From Pseudomonadota bacterium (lineage in GTDB: Bacteria; Pseudomonadota; Alphaproteobacteria; Rhizobiales; Devosiaceae), in contig JAEZKB010000232.1 in assembly GCA_023415605.1 (NCBI GenBank), positions 1 through 5,298 of the forward strand: a DNA stretch of 5,298 bases, given 5' to 3'. The notes under the pieces were generated by a model, which was given only the letters and a program-made list of their open reading frames with translations, ran no database searches and had not been told where the DNA came from. Of the stretch, positions 1-5,248 are shown piece after piece. Each line of letters starts with the position of its first letter. Position 1 is the stretch's first letter. The position numbers were made by a program, and so were the translations under genes.

Positions 1-38
1 AAAAACGCTTCAGCCGGTTCCAGTTAGGAACGTGGTTT

Positions 39-44
39 AAGGGG
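39..44 (+). promoter_or_regulatory. Ribosome binding site of ctrA
   Basis: AAGGGG lies 6 bp before the ATG at 51 and fixes the ctrA start. The 38 bp before it show no convincing complete CtrA box or GANTC site. Confidence 0.7.
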
Positions 45-50
45 AATGGC

Positions 51-758
51 ATGCGTGTACTCTTGATTGAGGACGATAGCGCGACGGCGCAGAGCATCGA
101 GCTGATGCTTAAATCCGAGAGTTTCAACGTGTACACGACGGACCTCGGTGAAGAGGGCGTCGATCTCGGTAAGCTGTACGATTACGATATTATCCTCCTG
201 GATCTGAACCTGCCCGATATGAGCGGCTACGAGGTGCTTCGCACCCTGCGCGTCGCCAAGGTGCAGACACCGATCCTGATCCTGTCCGGTCTCGCCGGCA
301 TCGAGGACAAGGTTCGCGGCCTCGGCTTCGGCGCCGACGACTACATGACCAAGCCGTTCCATAAGGATGAGCTGGTCGCCCGCATTCACGCCATCGTCCG
401 GCGTTCGAAGGGCCACGCCCAGTCGGTGATCTCGACCGGCGACCTCACCGTCAACCTCGACACCAAGACCGTCGAAGTGACCGGCGCCCGCGTCCACCTG
501 ACCGGCAAGGAATACCAGATGCTGGAGCTGCTCTCGCTCCGCAAGGGCACGACGCTCACCAAGGAGATGTTCCTCAACCATCTCTATGGCGGCATGGACG
601 AGCCGGAACTGAAGATCATCGACGTGTTCATCTGCAAGCTCCGCAAGAAGCTCTCAGTCGCGACCGGCGGCAAGAACTACATCGAGACCGTCTGGGGCCG
701 CGGCTACGTGCTGCGCGAGCCCGATGAAAGCGAAGTCTTCGCAGAGAGCGTCGCCTGA
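51..758 (+). CDS. ctrA: Cell-cycle response regulator CtrA (OmpR/PhoB family)
   Basis: A 235-residue two-domain response regulator, close to the usual CtrA length. The N-terminal receiver (about 1-118) shows the acidic pair D8/D9 after MRVLLIE, phospho-acceptor D51 in LLDLNLPDMSG, switch residue S79 and conserved K101 in TKPF. The C-terminal winged helix (about 128-225) contains LTGKEYQMLELL, the recognition-helix region around IIDVFICKLRKKL, and ends with the wing motif ETVWGRGYVLRE. The whole protein matches CtrA closely. In this group CtrA, phosphorylated through CckA and ChpT, binds TTAA-N7-TTAA sites to control cell-cycle, division, motility and envelope genes in the cytoplasm. The start is supported by AAGGGG at 39-44, 6 bp before the ATG. 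It ends in Val-Ala, like the small nonpolar C-termini recognised by ClpXP in Caulobacter CtrA (inference). Only 50 bp of upstream DNA is present, so its promoters lie mostly outside the window. Confidence 0.97.
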   Translation: MRVLLIEDDSATAQSIELMLKSESFNVYTTDLGEEGVDLGKLYDYDIILLDLNLPDMSGYEVLRTLRVAKVQTPILILSGLAGIEDKVRGLGFGADDYMTKPFHKDELVARIHAIVRRSKGHAQSVISTGDLTVNLDTKTVEVTGARVHLTGKEYQMLELLSLRKGTTLTKEMFLNHLYGGMDEPELKIIDVFICKLRKKLSVATGGKNYIETVWGRGYVLREPDESEVFAESVA

Positions 759-793
759 CGACCTCATTGTTCGCGAGTTGCGGCGAACCTGAG

Positions 794-826
794 ACCCCGT
801 TCCAGAAGGAGCGGGGTTTTGCTTTT
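794..826 (+). terminator. Intrinsic terminator after ctrA
   Basis: The left arm ACCCCGTTCC (794-803) pairs with the right arm GGAGCGGGGT (808-817) around an AGAA loop. This gives ten pairs including one T-G wobble. A T-rich tail TTTGCTTTT follows. It lies 36 bp after the ctrA stop and separates ctrA from the next gene, so the phosphotransferase-fold gene probably has its own promoter or depends on read-through. Confidence 0.88.
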
Positions 827-858
827 CAGGTAGCACCCCCGCCGACAGCTGAGGCAGG

Positions 859-1794
859 GTGCGCTTGGTGATTGAGCAGATCTCCGGTCGCTGGATCCCG
901 GCGGACACCGCCGCAGTTGCAGCAGCGCTTGCAGAAGCCGGCCTGACTGTCGATCCCGGCGAACTCACGCTCCTGAAGCGCGACGATCGTTTCACCTGCA
1001 CCATGCCAGGCGATCATATGGTTTGGTTCCCGCAGAACGAAGCGGGGTTGGCCCGGCTTACGCGCGAGGCGCGCGTGCTGAGGCTGCTGAGGGAGCACTG
1101 TGATTTTCGCGTGCCGGAGGTGGAATACGAAGCGAAGGCGGGATGGCAGGTGCGCCGCGTTGTACCCGGACGGGCCGATCCACTCGCGGTCGCCCAGCGC
1201 GCCAGCAGTGATCGTGTTCTTGCCACGACCATCGGCAGCGCCATCGGTACGAATCTCGCGCTACAGCACGCGATCCCGGCCGCACACCTGGTCGGCTGGT
1301 TGCCGACGACCCCCACCTGGCCGCCGACCCGGGCCGAGATCGAGCGCGACCTCGGACGCGTCGTTGATGACCGCCGGTTGAAGGCTCAGGCGTTGATGAC
1401 CATCGAGCGATACGAAGACGAAATCGCTCACCGTACGCACCGCGTGCTGGTCCACTGCGATCTCGGCTTCCATAATATGGTGATCGACCATGCCGGCCGT
1501 GTGGCTGGTATCTTCGACTACGACGATGCGGCCTTTGCGGACCGGCATCTCGATTTCCGCTATTTGCTGTTGGACCGCGACGAGGAGACGCTACTGCAGG
1601 CGGCCATTGGTGCCTATGGGCGCAAGGGAGGTCTGGCGATCGACGTCGGGCTCGTCCGCCTCCTCAATGCCGCCGCCGCAGTCGGCTTCCTTGCCTTCCG
1701 TGCAGGATACGGTCCGAGCGAAAAGCCCGCCGGTCGTACGCTAGACGAGGACTTGCGCTGGACCCGCATGGCGCTGGAGCGCGCCGGCTCGTGA
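859..1794 (+). CDS. Aminoglycoside phosphotransferase (APH)-fold family protein, substrate unknown
   Basis: A 311-residue protein of the APH/choline-kinase-like superfamily. The catalytic loop is visible at about 197-210 as LVHCDLGFHNMVID, giving H199, catalytic-type D201 and N206. A DFG-equivalent metal-binding Asp is at D220 in GIFDYDDA, followed by DRHLDFRYLL, where this superfamily often has a conserved D-x-x-x-D pattern. The N-lobe has the family-like segment TREARVLRLL with E70, but the strand that normally supplies the ATP-binding Lys reads MVWFPQNE and shows no obvious Lys. The usual HGD is HCD here. Family members phosphorylate small hydroxyl compounds or remain uncharacterised; nothing here shows antibiotic resistance. 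Start choice: GTG at 859 has GAGG only 4 bp upstream. TTG at 865 or GTG at 868 sits better relative to AGGG at 856-859, and the 868 start would give 308 residues. No lone sign of horizontal transfer is evident. Confidence 0.82.
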   Translation: MRLVIEQISGRWIPADTAAVAAALAEAGLTVDPGELTLLKRDDRFTCTMPGDHMVWFPQNEAGLARLTREARVLRLLREHCDFRVPEVEYEAKAGWQVRRVVPGRADPLAVAQRASSDRVLATTIGSAIGTNLALQHAIPAAHLVGWLPTTPTWPPTRAEIERDLGRVVDDRRLKAQALMTIERYEDEIAHRTHRVLVHCDLGFHNMVIDHAGRVAGIFDYDDAAFADRHLDFRYLLLDRDEETLLQAAIGAYGRKGGLAIDVGLVRLLNAAAAVGFLAFRAGYGPSEKPAGRTLDEDLRWTRMALERAGS

Positions 1795-1813
1795 TCGGAC
1801 GGCTTTGCTTTTT
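1783..1813 (+). terminator. Possible weak terminator overlapping the APH-family stop codon
   Basis: GCCG (1783-1786) can pair with CGGC (1800-1803) around an imperfect inner stem, followed directly by TTTGCTTTTT. The T-tail matches the tails of the two strong terminators in this window, but the stem is short and interrupted and it spans the stop codon at 1792-1794. It could also be chance. Confidence 0.35.
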
Positions 1814-1887
1814 CGGCGCGGGAACCCCGTTCATCCGCTGTTCAACTCAACGGCAATAGTGCGGCGCCGATCTTTGGACGCCACACC

Positions 1888-2493
1888 ATGCACCGCTTCG
1901 CTGCCGCCTGCCTCTTCATCCTCGCCGGCTTCCCGGCCCTCGCGGGCGAGCTGGATTTTGCCAAGGACGGCATCATCCACGAGATCGACCTGGACCTCTG
2001 GCCGGATTCCCTGTCACCGGCGCCGGCACATTTCTTCACCGAGCTCTCCACCGCCGGCGGGCGTTTCGCACTCGCCGCTAAACCTCTGTCGGACATCCAG
2101 GACATGTTCGGCGGCACGATGCAGTCGGCCGAAAGCGTTGGCTATCGCTATCAGTGGCTCTGCTATCTCGCCGCCGGCCAGCGCGTCTGGTTCTTCGAGG
2201 ATGCCGAAGTCGTCGACTGGGTCGTCGCCGAACCCTCGAACCCCGAAACCGACGCGGATTACGGCTGCACCGCCCAGCCCCTCGCCGCTCTCACCAGCGA
2301 CGCCTTTCCCGCCATCGGCGCTACCCTGGGCGACCTCGCGGCCCAGTTCGATTGGCCCCTCGAGCCCAACACCGACCGGGTGGTCTACTTCTCGCAGCTC
2401 GACGACGGCTCGTTAACGCGCACGGTCTACTACCGCCTCAGGGACGGCATTGTGGACGGCGTCAGTTTCGCGCAGTGGCGGGCGGACCGCTGA
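1888..2493 (+). CDS. Secreted or periplasmic protein of unknown function
   Basis: A 201-residue protein I cannot assign to a named family. The first 19 residues, MHRFAAACLFILAGFPALA, are a good Sec signal peptide with a predicted signal peptidase I cut before GELDF, so it should be periplasmic or secreted. The predicted mature part has two Cys, C92 (WLCYLAAG) and C127 (DYGCTAQ), which could form a disulfide. Two similar halves seem present: PLSDIQDMFGG leading to a WFFEDAEVVDWVV strand (about 66-113), and TLGDLAAQFDW leading to YYRLRDGIVDGVSFAQW (about 146-197). This resembles a duplicated small alpha-beta unit of the BamE/SmpA kind, but that is inference only. The ribosome site is weak (GGA about 10 bp upstream). 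The gene converges with the response-regulator gene, with 6 bp between stop codons. No partner or pathway is evident from context. Confidence 0.75.
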   Translation: MHRFAAACLFILAGFPALAGELDFAKDGIIHEIDLDLWPDSLSPAPAHFFTELSTAGGRFALAAKPLSDIQDMFGGTMQSAESVGYRYQWLCYLAAGQRVWFFEDAEVVDWVVAEPSNPETDADYGCTAQPLAALTSDAFPAIGATLGDLAAQFDWPLEPNTDRVVYFSQLDDGSLTRTVYYRLRDGIVDGVSFAQWRADR

Positions 2494-2499
2494 CCGGGA

Positions 2500-2877
2500 T
2501 CAGCCGGCGCGTAAAGCCGGGACCGGGTCGGAGAACATCTGCTCGAGGATCTCGCGGTCGAACGGCTTCATCATGTACTCGTTGGCGCCGGCTTTCTTGG
2601 CCAGCGCGATCTGCCCGACGTCATACTCGGTGACGCAGTAGATCACCCGCGGCGTCGTCCCGCCCACATAGGCGCGCAGGAGCTTCAGGAACTCTAGCCC
2701 GCTCATGATCGGCATCTGCCAGTCGAGCAGGATGTAGTCCGGCATCTCCTGCCGGCACTTGTCGAAGGCCTCCTGCCCGTCTTCAGCTTCATCGACGATG
2801 AAGTCGATATCCTCGAGGATCCGGCGTGCGACTTTGCGCACGACGCTCGAGTCATCGACGATCAGGCAGGATTTCAT
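2500..2877 (-). CDS. Stand-alone receiver-domain (CheY-like) response regulator
   Basis: A 125-residue single receiver domain with no output domain. All key residues are present: acidic pair D8/D9 in LIVDDSS, phospho-acceptor D52 in YILLDWQMP, switch T83 in CVTEYD, and K104 in YMMKPFD. The start MKSCLIVDDSSVVRKVARRIL is typical of CheY-like proteins found beside chpT in alphaproteobacteria. It lies 128 bp downstream of chpT on the same strand, suggesting co-transcription or a linked promoter, and a function in or around the CckA-ChpT-CtrA relay, for example as a phosphate acceptor or sink (inference). It is not DivK or CpdR as I recognise those sequences, although a chemotaxis-type CheY cannot be excluded. 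No strong Shine-Dalgarno is seen; TGGAA about 10 bp before the ATG is the only candidate. A GANTC site (GAGTC, 2847-2851) lies within the first codons. Confidence 0.93.
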   Translation of the reverse strand: MKSCLIVDDSSVVRKVARRILEDIDFIVDEAEDGQEAFDKCRQEMPDYILLDWQMPIMSGLEFLKLLRAYVGGTTPRVIYCVTEYDVGQIALAKKAGANEYMMKPFDREILEQMFSDPVPALRAG

Positions 2878-2948
2878 GGCGCGTATTCCAGATAGTCTGT
2901 CCGCGACGATAGACGCTTGCGGTCAATATCCCGCAAAACTCCCTACGA

Positions 2949-2967
2949 ATGGTTAGCGGGAGGTGAA
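2949..2967 (-). promoter_or_regulatory. Possible degenerate CtrA box upstream of the receiver gene
   Basis: Read on the minus strand, the sequence is TTCA-N7-CTAACCAT, which is one mismatch in each half from TTAA-N7-TTAACCAT. It lies about 72 bp upstream of the receiver-gene ATG in the 128-bp gap after chpT. Two mismatches make it a weak call. Confidence 0.35.
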
Positions 2968-3005
2968 GTGCGCGCCTGTCGGCCCGCTACCCCCGCTCCG
3001 GGAGC

Positions 3006-3680
3006 TCAGGCCGCCACTGCCACCGGCTTGGGCGTGGCGGTGAAGTGGAACACGTCGTTCTCGATCCAGATCTTCAAGTCCATGTCCGTCATGCGCGCCA
3101 GAATGCCGGTATAGAACGGCTGGATGCCGCGCGCATCGACGCCACCCTCGGGCGCGCCGGAGAGCAGGCCCTCGGCGCCGGACGGCATCAGCGTCTTCTG
3201 CCGCTTTTCGGCGTCGCTGGTGGCGGTGAAGACGAACGTCTCCTGCCCCGGCGCGCCTTCGACCTCGACCTTGACCAACCCGCCACGCGGCACCGACATC
3301 GCCGCGATCAGCAGCATGTTCATCAGGAGCTTGGCTTTGTGCTTGGGCAAGAGGATCAGCGGCACCTTCCAGTCGAGTTCGGCCTTCTCGATCTCGAACA
3401 GCAGCTTGGCCACCCGCTCGCATTCGCGGGTGTCGAAATCCGTGCCGGCCGTCGACGAGGCGCCATAGGCGAGGCGGGCGAATTCCAGCTTGGCGCGGGC
3501 ATGCTTGGCCGAATTGGCGATGAGCTCCTGCGCGCCCTCCTGCATGGCGGTCTGCGTCGGGTCGCTCAGCACTTCGAGCCCGTTGCCGATCGCGCCGACC
3601 GGGTTGATGAGGTCATGACAGACGCGCGAACACAACATTGCGGCGAGGTCGGTCGCCTTGAGCTCGATGAATTCCGCCAT
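3006..3680 (-). CDS. chpT: Histidine phosphotransferase ChpT
   Basis: A 224-residue ChpT. It dimerises through a four-helix bundle and passes phosphate from the hybrid kinase CckA to CtrA and CpdR in the cytoplasm. The phosphorylated His is H22 in SRVCHDLINPVGAIGNGLEVL, the same position reported for Brucella ChpT. Helices of the bundle cover about 8-75. The rest (about 85-217) is the degenerate kinase-like CA domain, with the helix LLMNMLLIAAMSVPRGG and the C-terminal DLKIWIENDVFHFTAT segment. It is not expected to bind ATP. Start: ATG at 3680 has GGAG (3692-3689 on the minus strand) 8 bp upstream. The in-frame ATG at 3710, which adds ten residues, lacks such a site and falls in the likely promoter. 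The reading frame stays open far upstream across the YHS gene, but that part is a shadow. The receiver gene follows on the same strand. Confidence 0.96.
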   Translation of the reverse strand: MAEFIELKATDLAAMLCSRVCHDLINPVGAIGNGLEVLSDPTQTAMQEGAQELIANSAKHARAKLEFARLAYGASSTAGTDFDTRECERVAKLLFEIEKAELDWKVPLILLPKHKAKLLMNMLLIAAMSVPRGGLVKVEVEGAPGQETFVFTATSDAEKRQKTLMPSGAEGLLSGAPEGGVDARGIQPFYTGILARMTDMDLKIWIENDVFHFTATPKPVAVAA

Positions 3681-3703
3681 GGATGGGTCTCCGGACAAAG
3701 GTC

Positions 3704-3708
3704 GAATC
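3704..3708. promoter_or_regulatory. GANTC (CcrM-type methylation) site just upstream of chpT
   Basis: GAATC lies 23 bp before the chpT ATG in the 68-bp gap between the YHS gene and chpT. In alphaproteobacteria GANTC is methylated by CcrM, and methylation state near promoters can alter transcription. The motif is seen; its role is inferred. Confidence 0.5.
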
Positions 3709-3748
3709 ATTTGCGCTGAGCTTACCCCGCGCTGCCCCTGCCAATCTA

Positions 3749-4372
3749 TCAATGTTCCGCCGCCGCGCCTTCGGCCGCAGGGCTGTCTGCAGGCGGATGC
3801 GCCTGTTCGGGCTGGTGCTTTTCGGTGGCCACCTGGTCCTGGGCGACGATGGGCTCGCTCACCGACCGCTCGGCCGGCGGCCCCTGCAGCGTCTTGACCA
3901 GCTCCGGCCAGGCCTCTGCCGCCTTGTCGAGCGCCTCGCCCGGGCTGATCAGGAAGGCCTCGCGGTTGGCGGCCGAATAAAAGAGGTAGAGCTTCATCCC
4001 CTCGATCACATAGATGCGCGGCTTGCCGTCCGACAGGTAGCCGCGCGCCAGGCTCATCTCGCAATGACCGCCATGCTGCGGCGCGTAGACCTCGGGGTTG
4101 AGCTTGAACACGTCGCGATTGGCGGCGCTGGCGAAATACCACGGCACCCCGCCCCAGTGATATTCGAACTCCGGACTCCCCGGCAGCGGCTCGCTCTCGG
4201 TGAAATAGCTCACCGGATCGTAGCCATCGATCGCGACCCCGGTCAGCGGATCGGTGACGATGGTGGTCACCAGCGACTGCGCCAAAGCCCCAGCCGTGAG
4301 GGCGCTGAGCAGCAGAACCGCGCCCGCCATGGTTAAGATTTGTTTACAGATTTGCCGCATCATCGCCGCCAT
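3749..4372 (-). CDS. Secreted YHS-domain protein
   Basis: A 207-residue exported protein with a YHS domain. The start MAAMMRQICKQILTMAGAVLLLSALTAGALA splits as a basic n-region (RQICK), a hydrophobic core and an ALA cut site before QSLVTT, at about residue 31. The YHS domain (about 41-140) begins DPLTGVAIDGYDPVSYF, continues with EFEYHWGGVPWYFASAANRDVF, and carries the H-x-x-H-C cluster H100, H103 and C104 in QHGGHCEMSLARG. It ends with IYVIEGMKLYLFYSAANREAFL. YHS domains are generally thought to be metal-related, so a periplasmic metal or redox role is possible but unproven. The tail (about 165-207) is Pro/Ala/Glu-rich and probably disordered. Translation could start at 4372, or at the ATGATG at 4363/4360. 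The ATG at 4330 would leave no basic n-region. It is divergent from eipA and 68 bp upstream of chpT on the same strand, so co-transcription with chpT is possible. Confidence 0.88.
   Translation of the reverse strand: MAAMMRQICKQILTMAGAVLLLSALTAGALAQSLVTTIVTDPLTGVAIDGYDPVSYFTESEPLPGSPEFEYHWGGVPWYFASAANRDVFKLNPEVYAPQHGGHCEMSLARGYLSDGKPRIYVIEGMKLYLFYSAANREAFLISPGEALDKAAEAWPELVKTLQGPPAERSVSEPIVAQDQVATEKHQPEQAHPPADSPAAEGAAAEH
4329..4347 (-). promoter_or_regulatory. Candidate CtrA box near the YHS/eipA divergent promoters
   Basis: On the minus strand the sequence reads GTAA-N7-TTAACCAT: a perfect TTAACCAT half-site plus a 3-of-4 match to the other half at the exact 7-bp spacing of CtrA boxes. It is centred about 133 bp before the eipA ATG and falls inside the signal-peptide codons of the YHS gene. 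CtrA control of eipA has been reported in Brucella; extension to this organism is inference. Confidence 0.55.
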
Positions 4373-4470
4373 GGCCGCCTAGTCTTTTGGGGGCGAACAG
4401 GGCCGAAGGGTAAACCGTGCAAGGTATGCGCTTCGTAAACAGCCGCCTAAAGCCATTCAGGAGACTTCCC
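4373..4470. promoter_or_regulatory. Divergent promoter region between the YHS gene and eipA
   Basis: A 98-bp gap must carry the eipA promoter and probably that of the YHS gene. It contains two copies of GTAAAC (4410-4415 and 4435-4440), 25 bp apart start to start. I cannot place -35/-10 boxes with confidence. Confidence 0.5.
4459..4464 (+). promoter_or_regulatory. Ribosome binding site of eipA
   Basis: AGGAGA is close to consensus and ends 6 bp before the ATG at 4471. It decides the start against the in-frame GTG at 4417 and ATG at 4426, which would put extra charged residues ahead of the signal peptide. Confidence 0.85.
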
Positions 4471-5043
4471 ATGCTCAAGCGTATCGCCCTCGGCGTCGCA
4501 CTCCTCCTCACCCTCGGCCTGGCGCCGTTTGCAGCCCAGGCGCAGCAGGGTTCGGTGTCTGATACTTTTGCCGGCGAAGAGATCGTCGAGACCGGCGGCG
4601 AATTCTTCGGCTCGGTGTCGCAGGGCCTGGCGTCGCTGGTCGAGCGCGCCACCAGCCAGTTCGGCCTGCCCAACGCCTATATTCTCGGCCAGGAAGCTGG
4701 CGGCGCCTTCTTTGCCGGCGCCCGCTACGGCGAAGGCACCATGTACACCCGCAACCAGGGCGAACACGCCATCTTCTGGCAGGGCCCGACGGTCGGCCTC
4801 GATTTCGGCGGCGATGGCTCCAAGGTGATGATGCTGGTCTATAATCTCGCCTCCGTGCAGGAAGCCTACGATCGCTATCCCGGCGTCGACGGCTCGGCCT
4901 ATGTGGTCGGCGGCCTCGGCATGACGGTGATGAAGGCGGGCAATGTCGTTATCGTCCCCATTCGTTCGGGCGTTGGCCTGCGCGCTGGCGTCAATGTCGG
5001 CTATCTCAAATTCACCGACCAGCCGACCTGGAACCCCTTCTGA
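4471..5043 (+). CDS. eipA: Periplasmic DUF1134 protein, EipA-type envelope integrity factor
   Basis: A 190-residue protein of the DUF1134 family. The signal peptide MLKRIALGVALLLTLGLAPFAAQA has a basic n-region, a long hydrophobic core and an AQA cut site after residue 24. The mature protein has family-typical segments: ETGGEFFGSVSQGLASLVE, FGLPNAYILGQEAGGAFFAGARYGEGTMY, WQGPTVGLDFGGDGSKVMMLVYNL, and the C-terminal GVGLRAGVNVGYLKFT ending in TWNPF. The Gly-rich beta pattern fits the small periplasmic beta-barrel fold described for Brucella EipA, which supports envelope-stress resistance. Its molecular ligand is not known to me. It lies beside chpT and ctrA, as in Brucella, where eipA is a CtrA target, and a candidate CtrA box lies upstream. 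It is followed by a strong terminator, so it is probably monocistronic. Confidence 0.93.
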   Translation: MLKRIALGVALLLTLGLAPFAAQAQQGSVSDTFAGEEIVETGGEFFGSVSQGLASLVERATSQFGLPNAYILGQEAGGAFFAGARYGEGTMYTRNQGEHAIFWQGPTVGLDFGGDGSKVMMLVYNLASVQEAYDRYPGVDGSAYVVGGLGMTVMKAGNVVIVPIRSGVGLRAGVNVGYLKFTDQPTWNPF

Positions 5044-5068
5044 TCCGGGGTTTTCCGCCAGTTTTGAG

Positions 5069-5097
5069 GGCCCGCCCACCGGCGGGCCTTTGCTTTT
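5069..5097 (+). terminator. Intrinsic terminator after eipA
   Basis: GGCCCGCC (5069-5076) pairs perfectly with GGCGGGCC (5081-5088) around a four-base loop, followed by TTTGCTTTT. It starts 25 bp after the eipA stop. Confidence 0.93.
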
Positions 5098-5117
5098 CCA
5101 CCCCGTAGCTTTCGTAA

Positions 5118-5134
5118 CGTGACCGCGCGTCACG
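5118..5134. repeat. Perfect 6-bp inverted repeat, possible operator
   Basis: CGTGAC and GTCACG flank a 5-bp CGCGC spacer in the gap between eipA and the next gene. The symmetry would suit a dimeric regulator. No T-tract follows, so it is not a terminator. It may be chance in GC-rich DNA. Confidence 0.4.
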
Positions 5135-5146
5135 CCTCGGGTAAGG

Positions 5147-5154
5147 TTAACCAT
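5147..5154 (+). promoter_or_regulatory. CtrA-type half-site TTAACCAT
   Basis: A perfect TTAACCAT lies 94 bp before the start of the last gene. No good TTAA partner lies at the 7-bp spacing on either strand; the best is TTTG on the minus strand. It is therefore a half-site only. Confidence 0.4.
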
Positions 5155-5205
5155 TGGCAAAGATGGCTCTGGCAAGCCGTTGCTGCCATGCTGGAGGCGC
5201 GCCCG

Positions 5206-5210
5206 GAGTC
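5206..5210. promoter_or_regulatory. GANTC site in the promoter region of the last gene
   Basis: GAGTC, a CcrM-type methylation motif, lies 38 bp before the ATG at 5249 and downstream of the TTAACCAT half-site. Regulatory meaning is inferred. Confidence 0.4.
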
Positions 5211-5248
5211 TGATATTGGGGTCCGTTGGGTGGGGCGGAGTTTGAGTA

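Noticed and set aside
24..581. 185-residue minus-strand frame antisense to ctrA
   Set aside because: It mirrors the codons of a clearly real ctrA and shows no family features.
859..1794. Antibiotic-resistance gene reading of the APH-fold protein
   Set aside because: Only superfamily motifs are present, the catalytic loop is atypical, and there is no mobile-element context. Substrate cannot be assigned.
1805..2633. Alternative plus-strand frames (203 and 159 residues) overlapping the secreted protein
   Set aside because: Ser/Pro/Arg-rich shadow translations. The chosen frame has a signal peptide and normal amino-acid composition.
3681..4142. Long upstream extension of the chpT reading frame on the minus strand, giving a possible 378-residue protein
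   Set aside because: The extension overlaps the YHS gene in another frame, has Arg/Gly-rich composition typical of a shadow frame, and the true start at 3680 has a good ribosome site and the ChpT N-terminus.
3045..4336. Two open plus-strand frames (224 and 217 residues) antisense to chpT and the YHS gene
   Set aside because: Low-complexity His/Arg/Gly/Leu-rich translations with no domain signature; the minus-strand genes are well supported.
5118..5134. CRP/FNR-type operator reading of the inverted repeat
   Set aside because: The half-sites GTGA and TCAC are 7 bp apart rather than 6, and the flanking bases do not match the consensus. Kept only as an unassigned inverted repeat.
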